Assembly: GCA_002205965.3 (NCBI GenBank)
Contig: NADL03000458.1
Span: 496,001 to 560,000, forward strand
Direction: 5' to 3'
DNA from: Kappaphycus alvarezii
Lineage: Eukaryota > Rhodophyta > Florideophyceae > Gigartinales > Solieriaceae
Length of the DNA stretch: 64,000 nt
Shown: positions 23,371 through 33,587 of the stretch, in pieces
Numbering within the stretch: the first letter of the stretch is position 1
Layout of the letters: each line of letters starts with the position of its first letter
Notes under the pieces: generated by a model
What the model saw: the letters and a program-made list of their open reading frames with translations, nothing else
Databases searched by the model: none
Told to the model about the DNA's origin: nothing
Position numbers and translations under genes: made by a program

Positions 23371-24085
23371 CTTGTAAACTGTACTGCACAGTTACACTTG
23401 CACTACAGTACTGTACAATGCACTACAGTACTGTACTGTACAGTACTGTACTACGCTATGTTTTATTTCACAGTACTACTGTACTGTACTGTATGTAAAT
23501 TAAGGACAGAGTGTGGTCGGCAGAGTTGAGAGTCTATTTGCAGGCTTGTTGAGGGTTGGGGGAGATGATTTGGGCGGGGAGTGGATTCGATTGGGCGGCA
23601 GGATTGTGCTGATTGAGAGTGAGATGTGAGTGTACTGGGTAAGCATTGGCGGGGAGAGACGTTGTTTCGTTTGATTGAGGTTTGGGTGATCTGGGGGTGG
23701 CGGGAGGGGTTTGAAGGGGGTTGGTTTTGCTTATTGCATAGAGCAGTATTGCACGTTGGGCATTGTGGCAAACGCGGAGATGAATAGAAGCGGGAGATGG
23801 CTTGGTGGCATGCATTGTGCAATAGTATCGGGCGCTGGATTTAAATCACACCAGTATTGTACACTCTCTCGTGAGTGGGGGGTACAGTACATAGTTTTAT
23901 ACTACATACAGTGCATATGTGTCCTTGACGGTCATTTTACGGCGGTGTACAGTATACTGGATTTGACAGGTTGGACGGAAGAAAAGGGCACGTTTTGAAT
24001 AGCTGCGGGATGGCATGAATTGGTCACGTTGACATCGCAATGGGGCACATCGTCTATTGTAAACTTTACTGTATTGAACAGGACA
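23371..24085. repeat. CAGTACTG-type palindrome cluster 2
   Basis: The densest stretch is 23377-23495, where cagtactgtac-like words repeat with few intervening bases. Scattered members continue near 23850, 23885, 23945 and 24060. No coding sequence is seen here. Confidence 0.75.
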
Positions 24086-24160
24086 GTGTATTGTGAGTAT
24101 CGATGGTCGGCGGGATGTTTGTATTGCAATTTACGATACAACTAAGTTTAGTTTGATCAA

Positions 24161-24313
24161 ATGAAGTGTACCACTAGCACAAAGCCCCTCATGCGTGGCA
24201 CTGTGCCTCGAGGTATCAATGTTACTCGATTCGCGGAATCCATTCATCTGAAACGGGCGGGCGGCTTTGTTATCGCCAAGGACAATGCGATGATAACTAA
24301 AATAGTAGCTTAG
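24161..24313 (+). CDS. Possible 50-residue open frame
   Basis: ATG 24161 to TAG 24311 encodes a small basic product with the segment GINVTRFAESIHLKRAGGFV. The composition is protein-like and it sits in otherwise empty DNA. No Kozak or splice evidence decides whether it is real, an exon of something larger, or chance. No family recognised. Confidence 0.15.
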   Translation: MKCTTSTKPLMRGTVPRGINVTRFAESIHLKRAGGFVIAKDNAMITKIVA

Positions 24314-25189
24314 AGCCCCTCAATTAGAAGGAGCAACGGCGAGGAGGACGAGATATAAGAATTTCTTTTCTTCATCTTACTGTATTTAGGCTGTGCTGTC
24401 GATTCCAATTCAAAAATCATACCGAATTTTTTCGGCAACAGCAATTTTGTTTCTTGAGGAAAATGCTCCTGTCGAAAGATTGGGTGAATACCGTGATTGT
24501 AAGTGAGGTTGCCATATGTAAGAAAGGGCATGACGGTCAGATTTTTGATGACAACATCGGTGTAAGGCGAGATAGAAATTATCACTTGGTGTCGGTTATG
24601 ATGATGTGAAAAGAAAAAAAAACCAAGTTTTTGAGTCGAAAGTAAAACGTGGCTGCGGAGGCGGTTTTTTCAATGACTTTCAGCCAAAACATTTTTTATC
24701 AAAAAAAATTGCATACAGTTGAAGAATAAAGTGATCATGATGCAGATCCCAACCCTTTGGGTCCCACCTGCGCCATATCATTGCCCGAAAAGTATGGACT
24801 GACAGTATCAAAGCAACCCTTTACTCACCATATGGTAGCATTATGCCGACTAGGGCTTGCAGATTCCCCCAAAAGTCGAATGGCTGTTGCCATACGCATT
24901 GCTGTTGGACCAATACCTGTCTTGCTTTCCAGCTTGAGACAAAAAAGACGAGACAAATTGCAATTGTTGCTGCAAGGTTTCCTAAAATAATATTTTATTC
25001 CCCATTTTTATGCCAGTTGAAGCGAAATTGCTTTCTTCGCATTCTTGTAATTAAAAATTTTAACAAAAAATACTGCACGGTTACATCCGAAGCACGTCAG
25101 CCGTGGCAACCCACACTTGATTAGCTGTATGAAAGTCGCCAAAAGGAAAATTTTTGAGTACAATACGAAAACCTTGAAAAAGCAAACCC
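24314..25189. other. No gene seen
   Basis: AT-richer spacer with A- and T-runs and no protein-like frame. Confidence 0.4.
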
Positions 25190-25848
25190 ATGTTGATAAT
25201 TGCAAAATCAAAGCCCCCTCCCCTTCCCTCCCAAAACACCACTTGTCCCATAACCATTGGCAATTGTAAACTTCCTGTTTTTCTTGCACGACCCATCCCC
25301 AATTACTTTTATGTTTTCCACCAACCCATCACTCCAGCGAGCCCCACCCCACTAAAAAAAAACCACAAAAAAACGGCCTCCCCTTTTGCCTACCTGACCG
25401 CTTCTGTCAGCCATCACAGAAATGTACATACCTCACCACCACCGCCCGCCACCTACTGTCTCAATCTACTTCCGCCGCATCCACATATAGAAAAAAGGCG
25501 ACGAAACCCCTACACCCCCCGCTCGAACTTCGACGTTCAATATTCCCGCCCACCTACTCCACCCCTCCCTTTCACCGCGAGCTTCTCCACTATTACCCTC
25601 CACTCCACCTTCCCCTTCCCGTCTCTACCCCACTATACAACTTGCAGTCCGTCCCCTCTCCCCACCCCTTCACTTACCCCACAAATCCTCCAACCCCCCA
25701 CACTTGCGCCTCCAACCCCCTACTCCCCTCTTCCCACACATACATCCCGTCAAACCCTAACCTATAACCTAACCTTAACCTAACCCACACCACACAAACC
25801 AACTAACCAATCTCTTTGTCAACTTCCCCACCTTTGTCCCATACAGCC
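25190..25848 (+). promoter_or_regulatory. C/T-rich leader or promoter of the RING gene
   Basis: About 600 bases are almost pure C, T and A on the plus strand. The long frame over it (197 codons) is Pro/Thr/Ser low-complexity and not credible as a protein. A telomere-like segment lies at 25752-25787. The tract ends in a pyrimidine-rich stretch and ATACAG at 25843-25848, which looks like a 3' splice site, so part of it may be a 5'-UTR intron. Confidence 0.4.
25752..25787 (+). promoter_or_regulatory. Telomere-like CCCTAA motif cluster
   Basis: Starts AAACCCTAACC and continues with three more CCTAAC/CTTAACC units up to CTAACCC. In several eukaryotes such telo-box sequences act in promoters; an alternative is an interstitial telomere scar. 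It lies about 155 bases upstream of the first in-frame ATG of the RING gene. Confidence 0.45.
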
Positions 25849-25941
25849 CACTCTTGTTTCCGAGATGGCACCCGGACGTCGTCCCCGCTCGCGCCCCCTC
25901 CGTCCCCGCCGGACGAGTGGAGGTGGGGTGCCCCGGGGGAG

Positions 25942-26616
25942 ATGCCCCCTCGTCTTCCATACCCGCCCCATCATCCACCTATGTTACATCGTGCAGCTGC
26001 TGCCGCCGCTGCCGCAAATCATCACCATGCGTACAATGGTGTCGCAAATGTCCGAGGTTTGGCTGAGAGACGAGGTCTGTTGTTGGGATATCGTGGCTTG
26101 AGAACCGGAAGTAACACTACTGCTACCGCTGCTATGGACATTGGAAGGGCGTGGGAGTATGCAATGCCAGGTTCAAGAGGTATGCCGGTAATGTTTGAGG
26201 AGCAGGTGGATTGGGAGAGTAACTATGATGCCATGGGTGGGGGGCTTGGTATTAGTGCACGAAGGAGGATGAATAGGGGAAGGAGAAGGTGGAGGTTGAG
26301 CGCGTGGTGGAGGAGGAGGAGGAGGACCGGTGGGAGTGAGACTGCCGCCGATAGTGTCGAGTACACGTATGAGGAGCTGCTTCGGCTGGAGGAGAGGAAC
26401 GTGCCTTGTGGTTTGAGTCGCGACGAAATGGAGGGCTTGACTAATTTTATTGTCGATAAGAGTAATGTTGGAGGCGTTTGTAGGATTTGTTTGGAGCCCA
26501 TCGAGTTTGGGGAGAAGGTCGTCGAGCTGGATTGCGGCCATATTTACCACAGGAGTTGTATTTTTACGTGGTTGAATGTCAAGAGGAGTTGTCCTACCTG
26601 CAGGTGTGAGGTTTGA
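25942..26616 (+). CDS. RING-H2 zinc finger protein (probable E3 ubiquitin ligase)
   Basis: The first in-frame ATG is at 25942 and gives 224 residues ending at TGA 26614. The frame is open upstream to at least 25816 without an ATG, so a spliced 5' exon is possible (an ATACAG acceptor ends at 25848). The N-terminus is Pro/His-rich with an Ala run, followed by a strongly basic stretch near residues 105-135 (MNRGRRRWRLSAWWRRRRR). The C-terminal 45 residues form a RING-H2: CRIC, then CGHIYHRSC, then CPTC, with the C3H2C3 ligand order and a Trp before the last pair, as in E2-binding RINGs. No transmembrane segment is evident. The likely role is transfer of ubiquitin from an E2 to an unknown substrate; the basic region could serve nuclear import. 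Neighbours give no functional link. Confidence 0.75.
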   Translation: MPPRLPYPPHHPPMLHRAAAAAAAANHHHAYNGVANVRGLAERRGLLLGYRGLRTGSNTTATAAMDIGRAWEYAMPGSRGMPVMFEEQVDWESNYDAMGGGLGISARRRMNRGRRRWRLSAWWRRRRRTGGSETAADSVEYTYEELLRLEERNVPCGLSRDEMEGLTNFIVDKSNVGGVCRICLEPIEFGEKVVELDCGHIYHRSCIFTWLNVKRSCPTCRCEV

Positions 26617-26802
26617 GCGTGAGCCCGGGATAGGTTGGAATGGGATACGACATTGGTGAAGACTATGGATGAGTAGGACTGAATGTCGAGCATTGACCAA
26701 GAGGACGGGAGGGAAGCATGGAGGGTTGTTACCTCCCTTCTCACAGGGCCTCTTTGAGTAAAACAATTAAGCGGAGAGGGGAGAATAGCGTTCCTCGTTA
26801 CT

Positions 26803-26848
26803 GTTGTGGAAACTGTGCTGGTTGTGGAAACTGTGCTGGTTGTGAAAG
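26803..26848 (+). repeat. 18-bp tandem repeat, about 2.3 copies
   Basis: gttgtggaaactgtgctg occurs at 26803-26820 and 26821-26838, with a partial third copy (gttgtgaaag). Confidence 0.8.
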
Positions 26849-27235
26849 AGAAACCAGTCTAGCGGGAGGTGAGCGAGGTGCCGTAAGATAACCGTGTACT
26901 GACGGAGGACTGTTGAAGCAATATATTGGGCAATGAGAACTGCTGCGGGCTGGCGGTATGTTGCATTGTGTTTGTTGGACGTAAAGAACTTGTTTGGTTG
27001 TATGCTAGACAGAATAAGCAGGACTTTGTTTGATAACTGGTAACTGGAGTGAGGATCAGGCAGGGATACTAAGGATTTAGACTCTGGGATCACTGTGGGG
27101 TCCGATAGGATTGAGTGACGGATGGATTTGCTGGCTTGAGAGGTAGAGGTTTGAAAGCTGAGAGCCCGAGCTTGTACAAAATACGGATAGGGTTGGCGAA
27201 TGGCAAATTGTCCCGGGTGACGCTCTGGCATTTAT

Positions 27236-27318
27236 TGTACAGTACTGTACAGAGCATTTCTGGTTGAGCAAATGAGTACAGTACGGTACATTTACACTGT
27301 ACATATACTACTGTACTC
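27236..27318. repeat. CAGTACTG-type palindrome cluster 3
   Basis: tgtacagtactgtacagagc near 27237 and gtacagtacggtac near 27276 are followed by tactactgtactc. The phrase cagtactgtacagagcatt is shared with cluster 1 near 22470. Confidence 0.7.
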
Positions 27319-27333
27319 AGTGGCTCAAGAATG

Positions 27334-27403
27334 AATCCGACAAGCAAGGGAAGATATGTATATCTTGCTTGTCACAGATAAGATATATCTTGCTTGTCGG
27401 ATT
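27334..27403. repeat. Compound inverted repeat
   Basis: aatccgacaagcaag at 27334-27348 is the exact reverse complement of cttgcttgtcggatt at 27389-27403. A second copy of tatatcttgcttgtc lies between them and can pair with the same left arm, so two alternative hairpins are possible. A small non-coding RNA or MITE remnant are both possible. Confidence 0.6.
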
Positions 27404-28470
27404 TACATGCCTACAATGTGCAGCCAAGGTTTGGATATTTAGAGGGATCTCTTAGAGTACCTAACCCTATTTCCAGGGAAAAAGAGGAGCAACAGGTCAT
27501 ACTGGATAGCTGAAACAAGGGCATTTTGATTTGATGCTGCAAGCTATTTGGCACATGGTTTCTGATCATCACACCGAGCGGGCGGTGTATTGCCGACCGA
27601 CGGCGTGGTGTCATCGAGATGTTGTAGCGCACACAACAAGATATGAAAGCCGATACAAAAAAAGACGCCCTGGTGGTGGCGCCGTTTGGCCGATTGTTTG
27701 AGGTGTTTTGTAGAGCGATTTTGGCAGAAACGCTGATGTTGGCAGTGGTGTCGACTGAGAAATCTTTGTAGATAAACGCAGAAAGTTGTGCAGAGATACA
27801 TACAAACACACACACCGCATGTATGTAGAGCAGTATCCATCGATGTGGTTTGCGCCAACATGACTCATGTGAGGTTCCACTGAAAAAGCGATGATTTGGC
27901 TTTAATATGCGACTGCGAGCGTAAATCGAACCCGGTATTATTAATATCTTTCTGCTCTATACCAGAGAGGATGCCTTTCCGAGGGGTTGATGTACATTAC
28001 AGTACATGCTCCAGCGTGGAATGCATTGTGGATATTCTACGCCAGCGACCATTGCATCCTGATCAGCTTTGCAAGCAGCTGTAAGCTGTGTGCTTACAGC
28101 AAAGGCAAATGGTTGTGCTACTCATCCCACATGTGGACATGACTCTCCGCTTGGACAGGTGCCTAACATTCCGATGCATTCGCCAGCTACGCTCCGCATT
28201 TTCTAAAATCCCGCATGGCACATAGACAGGTAATCCCCGCATGGCCAGCGAGCAAACGTAGGACACATCATCACAACGGCAGTCGATTCCACTCCAGGAA
28301 AATGCAAGCCTATTTTATTCAAACCCATCGCCCAGACGAAAAGCCCGTCCTGTGGAACCTACAGACCACTCTTACCATCACTGCTTCACAAAAAAACACG
28401 CAGGCGCACACTTTCCTGGCCGCAATTTCGCTCTATGAATCCACCTTGAAGACCAGTTGGATCTCCCTTC

Positions 28471-29389
28471 TTACTCATAAATCCAGCCCGCAGTAACGGC
28501 GTCGTAATCGCAAAGCTCGTCGTCGCCAAACCACATCGCAATCTCCCGTTCTGCACTCTCCACGGAATCCGAGCCATGAATGATGTTCTTCCCAGTGATG
28601 ATTGCGTAATCGCCGCGAATCGTGCCCGGGGCCGACTTGAGCGGGTTGGTTGCGCCGATCATCGCACGACTGATACAGGGGTGCGACATAAGAGCAGGAA
28701 TTGTTAATTCGAGAACTGAGCGGACGAACAGTAGTTACCGCGGGGGTGTATGGAGATTGGATGTGGATGTGGAAAGGGGGTGGGGGACTTACCCTTGGAC
28801 AACCACATCAGCGCCCTGCCACACCATGGCGACTACGGGAGATGAGGAGAGAAAGGCGCAGAGATCGTTGAAAAAGGGCCGTTCGGAGAGATCCGACTAG
28901 GGTGTGGGGCGGTATGGATGGCGGCGAGTTTTGGTGAAAGATGGTGGTTAGATTTGTGGAATTGGGAAAATGGGGGTGTGATGGTTGGGACATGTGGGAG
29001 TGTGAAGTGTGACTCACGTAATGCTGCTGGGCCATCTCCTTGGTTGGGTGGACCATCTTCAGTGCGACTAGCTTGTAACCACGGCGTTCGAAGCGGCCAA
29101 TGATCTCGGATACAAGGCCTCGTTGCACGCCGTCCGGCTTGATCATAATGTAAGAGCGTTGCTTGGATGGGTCGGGGATACCATTGTGGATATGTGAGAG
29201 TGGAGGGAGTGGTGTGGGGTTGGTGTATTGGCGCGGGAGTGAGTGGGGTGGAGTGGTGTATTGAGTGGTGGAGTGGAGGGTTTGGAGTGGTTGAGTGAGG
29301 GCTATCCGAGTGTAAATAGGGTAGCGGGTTGCCGTACCGATCCGATCGAATGATGCGGGACTGGTGAACCGACGGTGGGCGCGAAGCAA
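28471..29389 (-). CDS. NDK: Nucleoside diphosphate kinase, probably mitochondrial
   Basis: Three exons on the minus strand: 29018-29389, 28793-28896 and 28471-28669, with introns of 121 and 123 bases (GTGAGT..CTAG and GTAAGT..ATCAG). Joined, they give 675 bases and 224 residues with no break. Residues from about 76 on match the NDP kinase fold: [54 protein letters not shown] and [16 protein letters not shown], including the catalytic His. The enzyme passes the terminal phosphate of ATP to other NDPs through that phospho-His. The first ~75 residues are an extension rich in Arg, Thr, Ser and Pro with almost no acidic residues ([18 protein letters not shown]), typical of a mitochondrial targeting peptide. 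The choice of start rests on the ATG at 29389; a shorter form starting nearer the kinase domain cannot be excluded. Gene symbol given generically. Confidence 0.9.
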
Positions 29390-29617
29390 CGGATGGGCAT
29401 CGGGCTGGGAATTGTTCGTTGGAATTTGTGGTTTACGAGAAGAATTTTATTTGTTTACCGACTATATTTCTGGCCAATTGAAATTTCATCGGGTGTATAC
29501 GCCAATTAAAGTACGCCAAGTCACGATTGTCTTGAATGGGCGTCAAGTACTCAATTCGGGCGACGCTATGCAAACGGAAAAGGTACTCCGAAATGGTCGA
29601 CGGCCCCCGTTGAATTG

Positions 29618-30420
29618 CGGTGTACAGTAGTCCATAGCACAGTACCATACACTACAGTGCAGTTGTGGAGCCTGGTGCAGGAGTGCTACGCATATAAAAG
29701 TTGTAGTCCGGGCGGGCTTGAGAGCCAAGTGCATTTGTCAGCATGAAGATAACCGTGTGAGCGGGCACGAAAGAAAAGGTACAAGGGCGCGGCCATGGGC
29801 CGCATGAACAGACGGCGGAGCAAGCAACACAGCAAGCAGAGCTCAGCAATTGTGCTCATCATCGTCTCCACGCCTCCGCGCTTTGTCGATGCAGCCCTAC
29901 GATCGTGTCCAAATGTCTGACCAGTTTGGCCGTCATTTTACAATAGTACTGTACTGTGCAGTGCGTACTGTGCTATTGTGGTCATTTGTCAATGTACTGT
30001 ACTGTATAATGGTCTCCAGGCAGCTTCCCTTCAAACCCTTGAGTCGATTGTCTCCTTTACAAGTTAGGATGGTGTCTGCCTGAAACCACCTCGGCGGCAT
30101 TCTGGATGTCCTTTACAGTATTGTTGAAGAGGAAATGATTACTGTACGGTACCGTACAGCAGTGTACTGTACGTAGTGCGCTACTTGGGATACTGTAATG
30201 TAATCGACGTACAGTTTCTTCAGTAGGGTTCAGCGCATACAGTACTGTACTCGATCTCATGCTCTTTGAATAATACTTCCTTCCGACCTTGCCTTACAGT
30301 TTGAGCTTTACAGTACTTCAGCATCTGGTCTATTAAGGCAATCCAGGCCTTCCATTACCGCACACGTACGAACATTACAGTAGAGTACAGTACTATACTG
30401 TACTAAAGTACAGAATACTG
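29618..30420. repeat. CAGTACTG-type palindrome clusters 4
   Basis: Members lie at about 29620-29665, 29942-30005, 30110-30250 and 30300-30420. They include atagtactgtactgtgcagt, tactgtacggtaccgtacag and acagtactatactgtactaa. They fill the divergent spacer between the NDP kinase (minus) and carrier (plus) genes, so they could act on either promoter. Confidence 0.75.
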
Positions 30421-30684
30421 GAAGGCTTGCTAAACTCTCTACACGGTATCGCGCATTGCGACTTTGCTGTGGCATACCTGCCATGGGGCCCCTTGGCAAT
30501 TTCGCGAATGCACCCTACGCACAAACCCTTCGCTGTACCCCACTCCATGCTTTCCGCACCCCAATTTCATTCCGCCGTGCCACATCTCCCCTGCTTAACA
30601 CCCCGCCTCCCACACCAGCCACCCACAGTCCGCATCGATCAACCGATCAACCCGCCCTCCCACATCCACTAACCCGCCATCACC

Positions 30685-31963
30685 ATGTCCTCCCCACACA
30701 AGAAGCCACCGTTGCCCAAGCACCTCCAGTTCGTATTCGGAGGCACCGCAGGTCCGTACAACCCATCCATCCACCCTTCACAATCTCATCCTCCACCCAT
30801 CCCCTTTGCTTCCCCTCCAACCTACCTCCCGAGTGTCATCTCCCTCAAGTACAACCCGCCCATACACTCCCAACTCGTACATCCATCTGTCACACGATCA
30901 TGCACCACAATCCCCACCCAATCCACGCATCACCCCGCTAACCTCACACCCCCGTCTCTACCTCGTCCTTTGTGAAAATCATTCATCACTTCTCCATCTT
31001 AGGAATGGCCGCTACTTGCGTCGTCCAGCCTATCGATCTCATCAAGACCCGAATGCAATTGGCCACTGCTACTGCCGGCATGGCAAAGCCGTACGTTTTT
31101 TTCCCTATTTCCGCTGCGTGTACATGATGTGGCGAATTTGAGGGCCGGGAAACTGACGGTGCGCCATGCCTGTTGGTATCACTGGTTTGTGTCTTTGTGT
31201 TTTCAGGGGATTTGTGTCTACATTCCAAGGCGTGGTCACGTCGGAGGGGGTGGGCGGCTTGTACAAGGGCTTGTCGGCCGGGTTATTCCGTCAGATTACC
31301 TACACTACAGCACGATTGGGTATGTTTGGGATTCTCAAGGAGCAGCTAGCCACCGATGGACAGCCGTTACCGTTTGTGAAAAAGGCGTTTGCAGGTATGG
31401 TGGCTGGTGGATTTGGTGCTGTGGTTGGGACTCCGGCGGAGGTGGCGTTGGTTCGGATGACCGCGGATGGCCGATTGCCGATTGAGGAGCGAAGGGGGTA
31501 TACTAGTGTGTTTAATGCGTTGGGGAGAGTTACTAGGGAGGAGGGGGTGGGGACTTTGTGGAGGGGTACTATGCCGACGATGGGAAGGGCAATGGTGTTG
31601 AATGTGGCGCAGTTGGCGACTTATGACCAGGCGAAGGAGTTTATTTTGGGGACGGGTGTTGTGGGCGATAATATTGGCGCACATGCTATGGCATCTACGT
31701 GTTCGGGCTTTATTGCTACCGCAGTGTCTATTCCGTTGGATAGTGCGAAGACTAGGGTGCAGAATATGAAGGTCGTGAATGGGGTTCCGGAATACACAGG
31801 AATGATTGATGCGTTGAGGAAGACCGCCGCAAAGGATGGCGTTTTGAGCTTGTGGAGAGGGTTTACTCCGTACTTTTTGAGGTTGGGACCGCATACGATT
31901 CTGACGTTTATTTGCTTGGAACAGTTGAAGGCGGCGTACTACCGCAGAATGGCCGCGCTTTAG
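30685..31963 (+). CDS. Mitochondrial 2-oxoglutarate/malate-type carrier
   Basis: Three exons: 30685-30751, 31003-31090 and 31207-31963, with introns of 251 and 116 bases (GTCCGT..TTAG and GTACGT..TCAG). The joined 912 bases encode 303 residues from ATG 30685, the usual length for an SLC25 carrier. All three signature motifs are present: QPIDLIKTR, TPAEVALVRM and IPLDSAKTR, each closing one of the three two-helix repeats. GLSAGLFRQITYTTARLG, TADGRLPIEERRGY and WRGFTPYFLRLGPHTILTF are close to animal 2-oxoglutarate/malate carriers. The protein should sit in the inner membrane and exchange 2-oxoglutarate for malate or a related dicarboxylate, as in the malate-aspartate shuttle. Substrate is inferred from similarity; a dicarboxylate or oxaloacetate carrier is the main alternative. 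No presequence, as is normal. Confidence 0.92.
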
Positions 31964-33325
31964 AGGGTTGAATACGAGAGGACTTTAACATTTGACGGGA
32001 GGATTTCTTGGGAAGAGCTCTTTTTTGAAGTTTTGGGATGTGGGCTGTCTGCATATTTTGATGCAGAGGTTGGCGGTGTCCGGGGTAGCGGACAAAACTG
32101 TCAGGTGGTGCGAATATCCATCGAGAGTGTGAAACATGTGAAATGCCATTAGGTTTCCGCATACTGAACTGTGGTGTGTTAATGGAAGGGCGCGGAGAGG
32201 GCAAAGTGAGCGTGTTGTGGTAACTTTCCGACGATTTGAAACAGCGAGAGGAGGTGGGCGCAATAGTGGTGGCATTCGCGCACTTTAGGAATCTCAGAAG
32301 TATGGTGTTGGATGTCATATCCAAGCGAGAATAGCGCTAAGAGCTGAGAGCCATAAGGCGGCATGTCGTAAACAAATATGCAGTGAAGTGGTATATAGCG
32401 AGATTTCTGCGTTGAAAATACCGCACAGATATGCCATGAGTAGGGTGGATGGCAGCAGGCAGTTTGGGTTACCCAGGCAGTGGCGCTCAAGCTGTGAATT
32501 TTATGGTCACGTCCACAGATCCACATGCAGCACCACCTGTGCGAGTTGTTTTTCATCGCTCTTGTGTCGCCATACCAGACTTATGGTCTTTGACAACGGT
32601 ACGTCTTGTTTGCCACAAAATGGAGCGTTGCGGTATTTGTGGTCAAAACTGAGAGGTACAGTCAAGGCCACGTCGATAGCGTTCCAAGGACAGCGACTAA
32701 GTGAAGAAAAACATTTTGGAACTTGTTTCAACTGATGGACAATGGCCGCACTGCATCGTGAACTAAATTTCTGGGTTACATAGTTTGCAACAAGCCCTTG
32801 CCTGCAATGCGCGCAACGAAGAAAGGCAAAACTCGACATTGGGTGGCAAAACCGTGCCGACCCCGACTACGTACCCGTCTAAGGTCCCTACACTGCAATC
32901 AACGCAACGGAGCATGATGTACTGTGCACAAGTGTGAGGAACACGTTGCAAACGCACAGACGCGACAAAAGCAAGGGGTATCGAAAACCGGCGTTCGAAA
33001 ATGACATCGGATTTCATCGCACATGGAGCAACGGATCCGCATCTTTGGGTGGAAGTGGCGCGTTGCACGTGTCGTCTGACAATATCCGCTCGGTTTGGCG
33101 GCATCGACAAGGTAGACACTTGCGGGAATGCTTAGCGGGAGAGCGTATCGCAGCTGCGTGGGCTGGATCGGCACGATTACAGTTGTTACGCTTTATTTGA
33201 TCTTGCGCGTTTAACTATTACTGTACTTTAGTACAGGTACTTTACAGTACATATATATATACAGTATATATAATGCCGCTTGTTTGCTGGCTGGCCTCCC
33301 CTCCACCTTATCGCAGATTGGAGTG
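31964..33325. other. Intergenic, no gene seen
   Basis: Frames near 32388-32735 and 32934-33200 are short and of chance composition; minus-strand frames at 31908-32324 are antisense or low-quality. The right end carries a CAGTACTG-type cluster at 33214-33272. Confidence 0.4.
33214..33272. repeat. CAGTACTG-type palindrome cluster 5 with TA run
   Basis: tactgtactttagtacagg, tttacagtac and a tatatata run ending in acagtatatata. It lies just left of the gypsy insertion. Confidence 0.65.
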
Positions 33326-33330
33326 CCATC
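33326..33330. repeat. 5-bp target site duplication, left (CCATC)
   Basis: CCATC precedes the TG start of the left LTR and recurs at 38943-38947 after the CA end of the right LTR. Confidence 0.9.
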
Positions 33331-33549
33331 TGTGAGCTCCACGTGTACGCCTGTACACGTGTGCTCGCTCTTGGCTGTATCGCGGCGTTGATAATGGACT
33401 GGCGCGGGGTTTGTATTGAGTGGAAGGGAGGGGAGAAGCGGGAGGCGGCGAAAAAACTGAGTGTGTTTTTGTTTTGGTTTTGTTGAGTGATCTACCTATT
33501 TTTGCGCAACCGGGCGCTGGAGAAAGGCGGACAAAAGTAGCCGCTTTCA
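33331..33549 (+). repeat. Left LTR of the gypsy-type element
   Basis: Starts TGTGAGCTCC and ends CGCTTTCA. An inverted repeat near the start, CACGTGTAC and GTACACGTG separated by four bases, contains two CACGTG boxes (33340-33345 and 33356-33361). The bases right after the LTR (ttggtactcttgtgg) are where a tRNA primer site should lie; I cannot name the tRNA. Confidence 0.95.
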
Positions 33550-33587
33550 TTGGTACTCTTGTGGAGGGTACTTTGTTGTTAGACAGG

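Larger units (their letters stand above)
26617..28470. other. Intergenic, no gene seen
   Basis: Apart from the short repeats listed separately (26803-26848, 27236-27318, 27334-27403), no protein-like frame is found. It separates the plus-strand RING gene from the convergent, minus-strand NDP kinase gene, so it should hold both 3' ends. Confidence 0.4.

Noticed and set aside
22430..24085. CRISPR-like array from the repeated CAGTACTG words
   Set aside because: Words overlap and vary, with no constant repeat plus unique spacer layout, and the window is eukaryotic.
25190..25783. 197-codon plus-strand open frame
   Set aside because: Covers the C/T-rich tract upstream of the RING gene; Pro/Thr/Ser low complexity explains the lack of stops.
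26173..26766. 197-codon minus-strand open frame
   Set aside because: Antisense to the RING-H2 coding region; Pro/His/Leu-rich.
27896..27990. Possible tRNA on the minus strand (TTCGAT loop-like string)
   Set aside because: The sequence around GGGTTCGATTTA lacks matching T- and acceptor stems, and no D-arm fits.
28622..28900. Plus-strand 92-codon frame
   Set aside because: Antisense to exons 2 and 3 and intron 2 of the NDP kinase gene.
31367..31894. 175-codon minus-strand open frame
   Set aside because: Lies fully antisense to exon 3 of the mitochondrial carrier.
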